Of a stretch of 64,000 bases of DNA, positions 19,608-27,088 are shown piece by piece (position 1 is the stretch's first letter; every line of letters starts with the position of its first letter). A model generated the notes under the pieces. It was given only the letters and a program-made list of their open reading frames with translations, searched no databases and had not been told where the DNA came from. Position numbers and translations under genes: made by a program. Source of the DNA: Anoxybacillus tengchongensis (GTDB lineage: Bacteria; Bacillota; Bacilli; Bacillales; Anoxybacillaceae); assembly GCF_014201585.1 (NCBI RefSeq), contig NZ_JACHES010000006.1:109974-173973 (forward strand). The letters run 5' to 3'.

Positions 19608-20525
19608 TTATCCGCTAAATAAATCGGATGACAAGTATCGCTCTCCTGTATCTGGTGCCATACAAAGCACACGTGCATCTTTCGGAAGAGTTCGCGCTAC
19701 TTGAACCGCACAAAAAGCAGCTGCCCCAGCTGAAGCCCCTACTAAAATTCCTTCTTCTGCCGCTAATCGCCTCGCCATCGTTTGTGCTTCTTCATCTTTG
19801 ACAAGGAAAATGTCATCATATACGTTCTGATTTAAAATACGAGGGATAAATCCTGGTCCAGTGCCTGGAATTTTATGAGGCCCCGGCTGTCCACCCGATA
19901 GTACAGGAGATCCATATGGTTCAATAACATAAATACGCAAGTTAGGAAATCGTTTCTTCAACTCCTCCCCTGTTCCCGTCACAGTTCCTCCTGTTCCCGC
20001 AGTCAGTACAAACGCATCAATTCCGTCTGGAAACGCCTCGATAATTTCAAGTGCCGTGCTTACGCGATGGGCATCTGGATTAGCTACATTTTCAAATTGC
20101 ATAGGAATGAAACTATGTGGAATGCTCTCAGCAAGTCGATATGCTTCATCAATAGCTCCTTGCATACGCAAAGATGCAGGAGTTAAGTGCACTTCCGCTC
20201 CATATGCTTTTAATAAATTAACACGTTCCTTTGTCGCATTATCTGGCATCGTAATGATGCAACGATAACCTTTTGCTGCGCATACCATCGCTAACCCAAT
20301 TCCTGTATTTCCTGATGTTGGCTCAATGATCGTGCTTTGAAAAGGGGCAATTTTCCCTTCTTGTTCTGCTCGCTCAATCATTCGTCTAGCCGCACGATCT
20401 TTTACACTTCCACCTGGATTAAACGATTCAAGTTTCATATATACACTTGCACCATTTGGAAAAACGACACGATTGAGCTTCACAATTGGCGTATTTCCAA
20501 TCAAGTCAATGATAGATCCGCACAT
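19608..20525 (-). CDS. Cysteine synthase family PLP enzyme (YtkP-like)
   Basis: 305 residues of a fold-type II PLP enzyme. SFNPGGSVKDRAAR contains the PLP lysine, EPTSGNTGIGLAMV the substrate loop, and TGGTVTGTGEELK the phosphate-binding glycines. These are standard for O-acetylserine sulfhydrylase or cystathionine beta-synthase type enzymes; it resembles YtkP rather than CysK. The product would be cysteine or cystathionine. It has its own ribosome binding site (AAGGAGAG) and precedes ymfF in the minus direction; 47 bases separate them. Confidence 0.88.
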   Translation of the reverse strand: MCGSIIDLIGNTPIVKLNRVVFPNGASVYMKLESFNPGGSVKDRAARRMIERAEQEGKIAPFQSTIIEPTSGNTGIGLAMVCAAKGYRCIITMPDNATKERVNLLKAYGAEVHLTPASLRMQGAIDEAYRLAESIPHSFIPMQFENVANPDAHRVSTALEIIEAFPDGIDAFVLTAGTGGTVTGTGEELKKRFPNLRIYVIEPYGSPVLSGGQPGPHKIPGTGPGFIPRILNQNVYDDIFLVKDEEAQTMARRLAAEEGILVGASAGAAAFCAVQVARTLPKDARVLCMAPDTGERYLSSDLFSG

Positions 20526-20599
20526 TTTCTCTCCTTCTTTCTATGTAAACCTTTTTCCCTATTGTACTACATACAAACATGACAATGGTGTCGAAACGT

Positions 20600-20628
20600 T
20601 TGAAGAAACCGAAAAAATAAGCTAAAAT
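20600..20628 (+). promoter_or_regulatory. SigA promoter of the rhodanese lipoprotein gene
   Basis: TTGAAG, 17 bases, TAAAAT, about 30 bases upstream of the ribosome binding site. Confidence 0.65.
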
Positions 20629-20666
20629 ACACATGCGGGTATTTCAATATACATGGAGGCGATGAT

Positions 20667-21035
20667 GTGATGCGAAAATGGTTTTCTTTTTTACTTACAT
20701 TTCTTTTCATCGTAAGTGGATGTGCACAAGATCGTTATACAAATATTTCTGTCGATGAAGCTGCACAAATGATGCAAAAAGAAGACGTTGTTGTGCTCGA
20801 TGTCCGTACAGAAGAGGAATATGCTTCTGGTCATATTCCTGGAGCTATTTTATTACCTTTACAACAACTCCCTGATCGTATGAATGAGCTTAACAAAAAC
20901 AAGACGTATATTATCGTTTGTCGTTCAGGTAATCGCTCAGCCCAAGCAAGCGAACTGCTAGTAAAAGAAGGGTTCACAAATATATATAATATGACTGGCG
21001 GTATGAACGAATGGAAAGGTGAAGTTGAAAAATAG
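20667..21035 (+). CDS. Rhodanese-domain lipoprotein
   Basis: 122 residues. A lipoprotein signal peptide ends IVSGC with the lipid-modified Cys at 19. The rhodanese domain follows (VVVLDVRTEEEYASGHIPGA) with the active loop CRSGNRS, catalytic Cys at 85. It would work on the outer face of the membrane, moving sulfur or sensing oxidants. GTG at 20667 has GGAGG seven bases upstream; ATG one codon later is an alternative. It is monocistronic, divergent from the cysteine synthase gene and convergent with topB. Confidence 0.92.
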   Translation: MMRKWFSFLLTFLFIVSGCAQDRYTNISVDEAAQMMQKEDVVVLDVRTEEEYASGHIPGAILLPLQQLPDRMNELNKNKTYIIVCRSGNRSAQASELLVKEGFTNIYNMTGGMNEWKGEVEK

Positions 21036-21054
21036 GAGGGGCCCTCCTATTTTT
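21028..21054. terminator. Bidirectional terminator shared by rhodanese gene and topB
   Basis: AAAAATAGGAGG and its exact complement with a 3-nt loop. It has T runs on both strands and contains the stop codons of both convergent genes. Confidence 0.9.
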
Positions 21055-23191
21055 CAATTAAAAACGATATACGCCTCTCTTTTTCATTCCATATGAGCGC
21101 AGCGTTGAATGTGCTTTCTCCCTTTTTAAATCCTTTGATAACGTTCGTTTTTCCTTCTGCTAATAATTTTTTGACGTTTGTTTGTGAAATAGATTTCCCT
21201 AAAATCTTTTTTGAAATGGTGAATAGACACTTTGTTTTCGCATAGTTGATACATCCGTAAAACGAGCCTTTATCCACAACGGAGCCCCCACAAAGCTTAC
21301 ACGTCCCAACAATTATTCCTCTTGTCGCTTTTTTCTTTTGCTGAATCGAAGCGGTATCTAGCCCTTCAAATGACCAATGATTTGCCATTTGTACCGCATC
21401 GGTCACAATTTTCGCCGCCAATTTTTTCACTTGTTCCATAAATGCTGTGGACGATGCTTTTTCTTCGCCAATTTCACTTAACCGTTGCTCCCACTTTGCG
21501 GTCATTTCCGGTGACGCCAAAATGTGCGGGCCGATTGCATGAATTAATACTTTTCCTTTATCGGTTACATATACTTGATTATTTTTTATCTCAATATAAT
21601 TTCTCTGTTTTAACGTTGTAATGATGGAGGCGCGAGTAGCTTCTGTCCCAAGTCCTTCTGTTTTTGCTAATACTTTCTCTAATTGCTCGTCATCTAAAAA
21701 TTTTCCTGCTGTTTTCATTAACGTAATGAGCTCTCCTTCTGTATACCGCTTTGGAGGTTGCGTTTTTCCTTCTTTCACATACACATCATATACCATTCCT
21801 TTTTCTCCACTTTGTACATCCGGTAAAAGTTGTCCATCATCATCTTGCATAATGAAGACAGTCCGCCATCCTGTTTGTATTTGCTTTTTTCCTTTTGAAA
21901 TAAAACGTGCACGCCCATCGACAACAGTTACAATTGTCGTATAGTCAAATATCGCCTCTTCACAATGCGCAGCAATTAATCTCCGAACGATGAGGTCATA
22001 AATATTTCGCTCATCATGACTTAGTTTTGTTAAATCCGGGACTTGTTCGGTCGGAATGATGGCGTAGTGATCCGTTACCTTCTTTTCGTTTACATAACGA
22101 TTATTATGTAAAATTGACTTATGGGCAAGTGGAAAATAAGAAGCATACTCCTCCTTTTGCGAAATCTGCTTTAAAATATGAGGAAATGTTTCTGCTTCTC
22201 CTTTTGTCACATATTGTGAATCAGAACGTGGATACGATACATATCCTTTTTGATATAGTTTTTGTAATATATCTAACGTTTTTTGTGGTGAATATTTAAA
22301 ACGCTTGTTTGCCGTTGCCTGCAATGTTGATAAATTAAATAAAAGCGGTGGTAAAAATGTTTTTCGTTCACACGTGACTTCTGCTACTTTTACTTGTTTT
22401 TGTCTGCAAAATGCGCTCACTTTCTCTGCAAGCTCTCTATCATATGTGCGCGTCTCGTTTTCATGCCACCATTTTCCTTCATATCGTTTTCCATTCACAT
22501 GAAACGTCGCAACAACCTCCCAAAACGGTTCCGAACGAAATTGCTCAATTTCTTTTTCCCTTTTCACAATAAGAGCAAGCGTTGGCGTTTGTACACGTCC
22601 GACAGAAAAGACGTCGTTCATCCCTTTTTGTTTCAATAAAATCGTATACACTCTCGATGCGTTTATACCAACAAGCCAATCGGCACATGTTCGCGCATAC
22701 GCCTCCTCGTATAAAGGACGGGTTTGTTTTTCATCCAATAACTGTCGAAATCCTTGTTCGATCGCTTTCGGTGTGAGCGACGAAATCCAAAGCCGTTTGA
22801 TCGGTTTTTTTACACCGCTCATGTAGATGATGTTTCGAATGATTAATTCCCCTTCTCTCCCTGCATCACCTGCATGAATAATCTCCGTTACTTCCGGCTT
22901 ACGAAGTAATTGTTTAATGATCGAGAACTGTTTCGCTTTTTTTCGATCAATCTCATACTGAAAGCGGTCTGGAATGATTGGTAACGTATCAAGTGTCCAA
23001 CTCTTCCAACTTGCTTCATACACTTCGGGAGAAGCCAATTCAAATAAATGTCCAACGGCCCACGTCATATAAGCCCCCTTTGGAAACAATTCATTCGGTA
23101 AAATTTCAATATACCCCTCCCTTTTTTTCACTTGAAAAATAGATGCAAGCGTCATTCCTTGATCTGGTTTTTCAGCAATAATCACTTTCAT
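21047..23191 (-). CDS. topB: DNA topoisomerase III
   Basis: 714 residues. The toprim start MKVIIAEKPDQGMTLASIF and HAGDAGREGELI acidic motif bind Mg; YPRSDSQYV near residue 330 carries the catalytic tyrosine. The C-terminus has a cysteine-bearing segment (GTCKLCGG ... YGCINYAKTKCLF). Type IA enzyme that unlinks precatenanes and recombination intermediates. Length is close to the Bacillus subtilis protein. AAGGGGTG precedes the ATG. It lies downstream of yidC2 but a terminator separates them. Confidence 0.96.
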   Translation of the reverse strand: MKVIIAEKPDQGMTLASIFQVKKREGYIEILPNELFPKGAYMTWAVGHLFELASPEVYEASWKSWTLDTLPIIPDRFQYEIDRKKAKQFSIIKQLLRKPEVTEIIHAGDAGREGELIIRNIIYMSGVKKPIKRLWISSLTPKAIEQGFRQLLDEKQTRPLYEEAYARTCADWLVGINASRVYTILLKQKGMNDVFSVGRVQTPTLALIVKREKEIEQFRSEPFWEVVATFHVNGKRYEGKWWHENETRTYDRELAEKVSAFCRQKQVKVAEVTCERKTFLPPLLFNLSTLQATANKRFKYSPQKTLDILQKLYQKGYVSYPRSDSQYVTKGEAETFPHILKQISQKEEYASYFPLAHKSILHNNRYVNEKKVTDHYAIIPTEQVPDLTKLSHDERNIYDLIVRRLIAAHCEEAIFDYTTIVTVVDGRARFISKGKKQIQTGWRTVFIMQDDDGQLLPDVQSGEKGMVYDVYVKEGKTQPPKRYTEGELITLMKTAGKFLDDEQLEKVLAKTEGLGTEATRASIITTLKQRNYIEIKNNQVYVTDKGKVLIHAIGPHILASPEMTAKWEQRLSEIGEEKASSTAFMEQVKKLAAKIVTDAVQMANHWSFEGLDTASIQQKKKATRGIIVGTCKLCGGSVVDKGSFYGCINYAKTKCLFTISKKILGKSISQTNVKKLLAEGKTNVIKGFKKGESTFNAALIWNEKERRISFLIEK

Positions 23192-23214
23192 TTTTTCACC
23201 CCTTGACGAAAAGA

Positions 23215-23239
23215 AACCTGCTCATCTTGCGAGCAGGTT
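23215..23239 (-). terminator. Intrinsic terminator after yidC2
   Basis: AACCTGCTC with perfect complement and 7-nt loop, then TCTTTTC on the minus strand. Confidence 0.75.
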
Positions 23240-23984
23240 ATTTAGCAACTTCTGTTTCATGTTTCTTCCATTGCGTACGCATCATGAGCGACTGAATAAT
23301 CGAAAAACATCCACCAATGACCCAATATAGCGATAAAGCTGAAGGGACAGAACTTGCTCCTATAAAAATCATGACAGGCATCACATATGACATGATTTTC
23401 ATTTGTGTCGCCGCTTCTGTTGTTGTGGCAGATGGAGATAAACGCATCGAAATAAAGGTCGTTAAACTTGCTAAGATGGGCATAATGAAATACGGATCAC
23501 GATGACCCAGTTGCATCCATAAAAATGAATGTAGTTTAATTTCTTTCGTTCGCGAAATCGCGTAATACAACGACATAAAAATAGGCATTTGAATAAAAAT
23601 CGGCAAGCAACCGCTCATTGGATTGACACCGTGTTTTTGGTATAGCTGCATCATTTCTTGTTGCAGCTTTCGTTGCACTTCCATATCCGTACCTTTATAT
23701 TTTTGTTGAAGCTTTTGGATTTCTGGACGAATGCACTGCATCGTAATATTTGTCCGAAATTGTTTGATCATAAGCGGAAGCAATCCAAAGCGCACAATCA
23801 TTGTCAACGCAATAATTGCAAGCCCGTAATTTTCTTGAAATGCGTGTCCAAGCATAAGCAGTAACTTGGACATCGGATAAACAAAATAATGGTCCCATAT
23901 ACCTTGACTATGTTCTGTAATCGGCACATTTCGATTACATGCACTTAACAATAATACAAAAAATAAAACGATCCATTTTCTCAC
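23238..23984 (-). CDS. yidC2: Membrane protein insertase YidC2 (Oxa1 family lipoprotein)
   Basis: 248 residues. The lipoprotein signal ends LLLSAC (Cys16), followed by five membrane segments; the conserved groove arginine is in MIVRFGLLPLMIKQ, and MSGCLPIFIQMPIFMSLYYAI is the family core. It inserts proteins into the membrane with or without SecYEG. The start is GTG at 23984 with AAGGAGG nine bases upstream, but that ribosome binding site is inside a perfect 14-bp stem formed with the end of the preceding leader ORF. Expression is therefore expected to depend on a ribosome stalling in the leader, as for yidC2 (yqjG) and mifM in Bacillus subtilis. Confidence 0.95.
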   Translation of the reverse strand: MRKWIVLFFVLLLSACNRNVPITEHSQGIWDHYFVYPMSKLLLMLGHAFQENYGLAIIALTMIVRFGLLPLMIKQFRTNITMQCIRPEIQKLQQKYKGTDMEVQRKLQQEMMQLYQKHGVNPMSGCLPIFIQMPIFMSLYYAISRTKEIKLHSFLWMQLGHRDPYFIMPILASLTTFISMRLSPSATTTEAATQMKIMSYVMPVMIFIGASSVPSALSLYWVIGGCFSIIQSLMMRTQWKKHETEVAK

Positions 23985-23994
23985 GTTGTAAATC

Positions 23995-24027
23995 CTCCTT
24001 GTTTGTTATTTATTAACAAACAAGGAG
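23995..24027 (-). promoter_or_regulatory. Stem-loop sequestering the yidC2 ribosome binding site
   Basis: On the minus strand CTCCTTGTTTGTTA (24027-24014), loop ATAAA (24013-24009), TAACAAACAAGGAG (24008-23995): 14 uninterrupted base pairs. The right arm holds most of the AAGGAGG of yidC2. The left arm holds the last sense codons and the stop of the leader ORF. There is no T run, so it acts on translation, not termination. Confidence 0.88.
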
Positions 24028-24291
24028 CGACCTTCCTTCTTCATCACTCGCATGAGATCGTTCGTTTATTGGAATTTTTCGTTGTTGAAACATAATAAAA
24101 CGAGTATGAAATAGTATATGTCTATATGCATCGCTTGGCTTTTTTGCACAACCGTTCTCATCGCATGCGACGAATCGTTCAACGAAGATCACATGATTAG
24201 CTTGTCGCGTCACATAACACGTCATCGCTACAACAAACACACTTAATAGCGATACATACGTAAACATGTCAAATGAAAACTCAATAAACAT
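24013..24291 (-). CDS. MifM-like arrest-peptide leader controlling yidC2
   Basis: 92 codons starting MFIEFSFDMFTYVSLLSVFV. Residues about 9-26 (TYVSLLSVFVVAMTCYV) form one membrane segment; the rest is soluble and ends HASDEEGRSLLVC. In Bacillus subtilis the 95-codon mifM ORF lies directly upstream of yidC2, has an N-terminal membrane anchor and stalls ribosomes near an acidic DEED-A-G-S stretch close to its end; from memory the two tails look alike. The next gene is yidC2 and the last four codons lie in the stem that hides its ribosome binding site. ATG at 24291 is preferred (GGGGAG eight bases upstream) over ATG at 24297. Sequence similarity is otherwise low; the call rests on architecture. 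Confidence 0.85.
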   Translation of the reverse strand: MFIEFSFDMFTYVSLLSVFVVAMTCYVTRQANHVIFVERFVACDENGCAKKPSDAYRHILFHTRFIMFQQRKIPINERSHASDEEGRSLLVC

Positions 24292-24315
24292 GCTCATAGC
24301 TCCCCTTCCTCTATC

Positions 24316-24321
24316 ATTATA
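24316..24321 (-). promoter_or_regulatory. -10 element for the leader-yidC2 transcript
   Basis: TATAAT on the minus strand 25 bases before the leader start; the -35 is weak. It lies just past the tnrA stop codon. Confidence 0.5.
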
Positions 24322-24338
24322 ACACGGAGAGAAGAAAA

Positions 24339-24626
24339 TTACATACGGGAACGAAAATGAGCATTGATTTGTCCTTTTCGCATCGTTTCACGAATTTCTT
24401 TCATCATTTCATAACGAATTTCTCTCGTTTGCACTCCTTCCTCACGTTTGTTTGCGATTTCAACAAGCCATTCAACATCAGCAAATGAATATTTTCTCGT
24501 CCCTTTGGATCGATCAGGAAAAATAAGTTGCCGTTCTTCATAATAACGAATTTGTCTCGGTGACAAACCTGTTAACTCACTAACAATACCAATGGAAATT
24601 ACTTTTTTATGTTTATACGAATCCAT
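24339..24626 (-). CDS. tnrA: Nitrogen regulator TnrA (MerR/GlnR family)
   Basis: 95 residues. The MerR-type winged helix reads [28 protein letters not shown] and [13 protein letters not shown], essentially the TnrA/GlnR DNA-binding domain. The short tail [11 protein letters not shown] matches the TnrA C-terminus that binds feedback-inhibited glutamine synthetase, which separates it from GlnR. ATG at 24626 is preferred over that at 24632 on ribosome-binding-site spacing (AGAGGGG, 6 bases). It is divergent from two small genes, as tnrA is from ykzB-ykoL in Bacillus subtilis, and three TnrA/GlnR boxes fill the gap, indicating autoregulation. Confidence 0.93.
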   Translation of the reverse strand: MDSYKHKKVISIGIVSELTGLSPRQIRYYEERQLIFPDRSKGTRKYSFADVEWLVEIANKREEGVQTREIRYEMMKEIRETMRKGQINAHFRSRM

Positions 24627-24645
24627 CTCCATCCCCTCTTATATA

Positions 24646-24662
24646 TGTTATTTTTTATAACA
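24646..24662. promoter_or_regulatory. TnrA/GlnR box 1
   Basis: TGTTATTTTTTATAACA, exact TGTNA-N7-TNACA. It covers the predicted tnrA start site (about 24658), a position suited to repression. Confidence 0.8.
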
Positions 24663-24664
24663 CA

Positions 24665-24670
24665 ATTATA
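24665..24670 (-). promoter_or_regulatory. tnrA promoter -10
   Basis: TATAAT on the minus strand with a poor -35 (ATGTAA at 17 bases), as expected for an activator-dependent promoter. Confidence 0.6.
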
Positions 24671-24700
24671 CACTATTTAAAGGGGTTTTACATATTTTTT

Positions 24701-24717
24701 TGTTATAAAAATTAACA
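24701..24717. promoter_or_regulatory. TnrA/GlnR box 2
   Basis: TGTTATAAAAATTAACA, exact match to the box. Its centre is about 51 bases upstream of the predicted tnrA start site, the usual TnrA activation distance. Confidence 0.8.
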
Positions 24718-24730
24718 CTTCATCTTTTTG

Positions 24731-24747
24731 TGTTAGAAAAAGTAACA
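24731..24747. promoter_or_regulatory. TnrA/GlnR box 3
   Basis: TGTTAGAAAAAGTAACA, exact match. Centred about 50 bases upstream of the start site expected from TATAAT at 24777-24782 of the rightward small-gene operon. Confidence 0.8.
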
Positions 24748-24776
24748 AAAAGAATGTTCGAAATAAAAAAGATGTA

Positions 24777-24782
24777 TATAAT
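24777..24782 (+). promoter_or_regulatory. -10 element of the small-gene operon
   Basis: TATAAT with no good -35 at 17 bases; box 3 is placed to activate it. Confidence 0.6.
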
Positions 24783-24814
24783 GATCAGTAAAAAGAAGTG
24801 GAAGGGAGAGCAAG

Positions 24815-24982
24815 ATGGGGAAACTACTGAAAACAGCCATGGAGCAAAAACAGTTTTATATTGACAAACTTATGAAAGCGGGAGAAATTAATGCATCTCA
24901 ATTTCATCATTGGACAGTAGCTGAACTTCGCCGCAAATATGAACAATATGAGGAGAGAGCGTATGGAAAAGAAAGCAATTGA
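24815..24982 (+). CDS. Small basic protein, FbpA/YkzB-like
   Basis: 55 residues starting MGKLLKTAMEQKQFYIDKLM and containing WTVAELRRKYEQYEER. This pattern (helix, then x-L-T-x-x-E-L-x-x-x-Y) resembles the small Fur-regulated basic protein A family, and by position it corresponds to ykzB of Bacillus subtilis, which is divergent from tnrA and TnrA-activated. GGGAGAG precedes the ATG. Its end overlaps the next gene by 20 bases, giving tight coupling. Function unknown. The identity with ykzB is inferred from context and size. Confidence 0.72.
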   Translation: MGKLLKTAMEQKQFYIDKLMKAGEINASQFHHWTVAELRRKYEQYEERAYGKESN

Positions 24983-25130
24983 TCTGGCTAAACAAATTAT
25001 CGAACTCGATTTACAGCGAGATGCAATGTTTGAACAACTCCTAGAACTTCTCGGCGATCGGGCTCATGAGATATTGAGATTTATACAAAACAAGTATTAA
25101 AGGCTCTTGTCACTAGCAAGAGCCTTTAAT
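24963..25130 (+). CDS. Small helical protein, YkoL-like position
   Basis: 55 residues, MEKKAIDLAKQIIELDLQRD onward, one or two amphipathic helices, no cysteines and no membrane segment. The reading frame begins within the 3' end of the preceding small gene (GAGGAGAG upstream of the ATG) and runs through the terminator hairpin at 25100-25128, so its last ten codons form the stem. By synteny it may correspond to ykoL, the second gene of the TnrA-dependent operon in Bacillus subtilis. Function unknown. Confidence 0.65.
25100..25128. terminator. Bidirectional terminator between small operon and ycgQ-like gene
   Basis: AAAGGCTCTTG with perfect 11-bp complement and 7-nt loop. It contains the end of the rightward small gene and the stop of the leftward gene. 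Confidence 0.8.
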
Positions 25131-25983
25131 ACTCATATACGTATGGCTGTTCTGGCTCATTCACAACGGTGACACTCGGCTTCGTGATTACAGGGACAAG
25201 CCACTGCCTGTACATCGTTTCATCAATTATTCCTTCAACTTTTACCCATGTGTCGTTTTCCCATTTCGCCGCCTGATCCGTTTTTACCAATATCCCATAA
25301 ACGGTTGCATCAGCTACACAACAAGTTACTCCATACCGTGCAACAACGAACTCATTTGTAGCAAAATCACGCTCTCGAAATACAAACCCTGTAATTTTAA
25401 TTCTTTTTCCAATCATATCATCAATTTGCTCATTGATGATATTTAATGTTGATACGTACTGATCGTCGGTTACAACAATTGTAGGTTTCTCTAATAAGTT
25501 TTTCTTTCGCTGTTCTTCTCTTTGCGCTTCTTTCGTATTTTCATCTTGCATAATGCTTTCAATTTGTTTATCAATATTTTCCATATAGCGTTCTGGATCT
25601 TCTAAAAATTGTTCAACGATCTGTTTATTTTCTTCTATTATTTCCCTTCCCCCTAGCTGCACTCCACGTTTAGCCGCAAGTGAACTATCTAATATATAGT
25701 TTGAAAACATAAAACCAATAAGCAAAGGAATAAAAAATAACCCGTACATTCGTATGCCTTGTCCAACTGTTTTTGGAGCATAATGCCTATCTTCACAATG
25801 ATGATGACAACAGCCATTGTCTTCTTTTCTCCATATTTGTATACTTCCAAGTAATAAAAGTGTAAACGTTGCAAAGTAAATGAAGGGTAGCATTTTAGGA
25901 GCAATATAGTTTGTAACGTTCCCACTTAATAACAATTTAATAAACAATAAAGCATATCCGCACAATAAAACACCTCGAATCAT
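25126..25983 (-). CDS. ycgQ: TIGR03943 family permease subunit (YcgQ-like)
   Basis: 285 residues: four membrane segments in the first 110, with the metal-ligand-rich loop GCCHHHCEDRH after the second, then a long extracytoplasmic domain with CCVADATVYGI. It pairs with the downstream-coded YcgR-type permease, ten bases apart. In Bacillus subtilis ycgQ-ycgR are Zur-controlled, implying a role in zinc supply or metallophore traffic, but transport was inferred. The Cys/His cluster supports metal contact. A Zur-like box lies before the operon. Confidence 0.85.
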   Translation of the reverse strand: MIRGVLLCGYALLFIKLLLSGNVTNYIAPKMLPFIYFATFTLLLLGSIQIWRKEDNGCCHHHCEDRHYAPKTVGQGIRMYGLFFIPLLIGFMFSNYILDSSLAAKRGVQLGGREIIEENKQIVEQFLEDPERYMENIDKQIESIMQDENTKEAQREEQRKKNLLEKPTIVVTDDQYVSTLNIINEQIDDMIGKRIKITGFVFRERDFATNEFVVARYGVTCCVADATVYGILVKTDQAAKWENDTWVKVEGIIDETMYRQWLVPVITKPSVTVVNEPEQPYVYEY

Positions 25984-25995
25984 TCCCTTCCTCCC

Positions 25996-26973
25996 TTATC
26001 CAATAAATTGAAACGTATAAACACTTACATATACAACAATCGTAACGATAACAATAAATCCGACAACGAAGATTCGTCGAAAATACGCAAGCATCATTAA
26101 CGTATTTTTCAAATCAATCATCGGACCATATATTAAAAATGCTAACAAAGATGCTGAAGTAAATGTTGATGTAAACGATGCGGCAACAAATGCGTCCGCT
26201 TCTGAACAAAGAGAAAGCACATAAGCAAATCCCATCATCAAAGCTGGTCCAAGCATTTCATGTTGTCCAATTCCAACTAATATTTCACGATCAATCACGA
26301 CTTGAAAGAAACTAGCGACAAATGCACCAATAATTAAGTAGCGCCCAACATCAAAAAACTCATCAACCGCATGAGCCAACGTCGCTGTAAATCGATGATT
26401 TTCATGATGATGTGCATGCTTAATTGATTTTTTTAAAGGTAAACGATTGCGAAAAACAATATAAATTATTAAACCGATGATAAGAGATGCAACAAATCCG
26501 ATCCCCATTCGTCCATAAACGATAGATAGATTTGATGAAAACGCATAATACGTAGACGCAAATACAACAGGATTTAAAATTGGCGCTGTCACCATAATCA
26601 CTACCCCGATATGAAGCGGCATGCCTTTTGAAATGAGCCGACGCACAACAGGAATAATAGCGCATTCACAAATCGGCAACAAAGCGCCAACAATCGCAGC
26701 AGGAATAAGCGCAACAATCGGACGTCTCGGAATCCATTTTTGCACCGTCTGTTCCGAAACAAATGTCTGAATAAGCGAAGAAGCAAATACACCTAATAAA
26801 ATAAACGGAATAGCCTCCAACAAAATACTTAAAAAAATCGTCCCAACTTGCAAAGCAAATGCAGGAATATTGACCTCCCTAACAAGCAAATCACCGAACA
26901 AAAATAAAATGATGATGAATATAAAGATTGTCATTGCACTTAAATCATGTTTTTTTCCAAATATACTTTCCAT
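25996..26973 (-). CDS. ycgR: Permease of the ArsP/YcgR family (PF03773)
   Basis: 325 residues, about eight membrane helices. ALLPICECAIIPVVRRL contains the C-x-C in a membrane segment characteristic of this permease family, and a His-rich loop HAHHHENHRF follows the fourth or fifth helix. ATG at 26973 is chosen because AAGGAGG is six bases upstream. It is the first gene of a two-gene operon with the YcgQ-like subunit. Substrate unknown; the Zur-like site upstream and His/Cys clusters suggest a zinc-related function. Confidence 0.85.
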   Translation of the reverse strand: MESIFGKKHDLSAMTIFIFIIILFLFGDLLVREVNIPAFALQVGTIFLSILLEAIPFILLGVFASSLIQTFVSEQTVQKWIPRRPIVALIPAAIVGALLPICECAIIPVVRRLISKGMPLHIGVVIMVTAPILNPVVFASTYYAFSSNLSIVYGRMGIGFVASLIIGLIIYIVFRNRLPLKKSIKHAHHHENHRFTATLAHAVDEFFDVGRYLIIGAFVASFFQVVIDREILVGIGQHEMLGPALMMGFAYVLSLCSEADAFVAASFTSTFTSASLLAFLIYGPMIDLKNTLMMLAYFRRIFVVGFIVIVTIVVYVSVYTFQFIG

Positions 26974-26985
26974 GCCCAACCTCCT

Positions 26986-27006
26986 TAAAAGTAATGATTC
27001 CTATTT
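26986..27006. promoter_or_regulatory. Zur-like box before ycgR-ycgQ
   Basis: The sequence centred on 26996 (AAAAGTAATGATTCCTATTT) agrees with the Zur consensus AAATCGTAATNATTACGATTT at about 15 of 20 informative positions, 13 bases upstream of the permease start. Confidence 0.5.
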
Positions 27007-27062
27007 TCTTTATATGCCTGTCTATCTTTTAACATACACCTTTTTTCTTGTCAAAATAAAAA

Positions 27063-27088
27063 CTCGAATAGATAAAAGTCCATTCGAG
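27063..27088 (-). terminator. Intrinsic terminator after lipid kinase gene
   Basis: CTCGAAT / ATTCGAG stem with a 12-nt loop followed by TTTTTATTTT on the minus strand. Confidence 0.7.
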
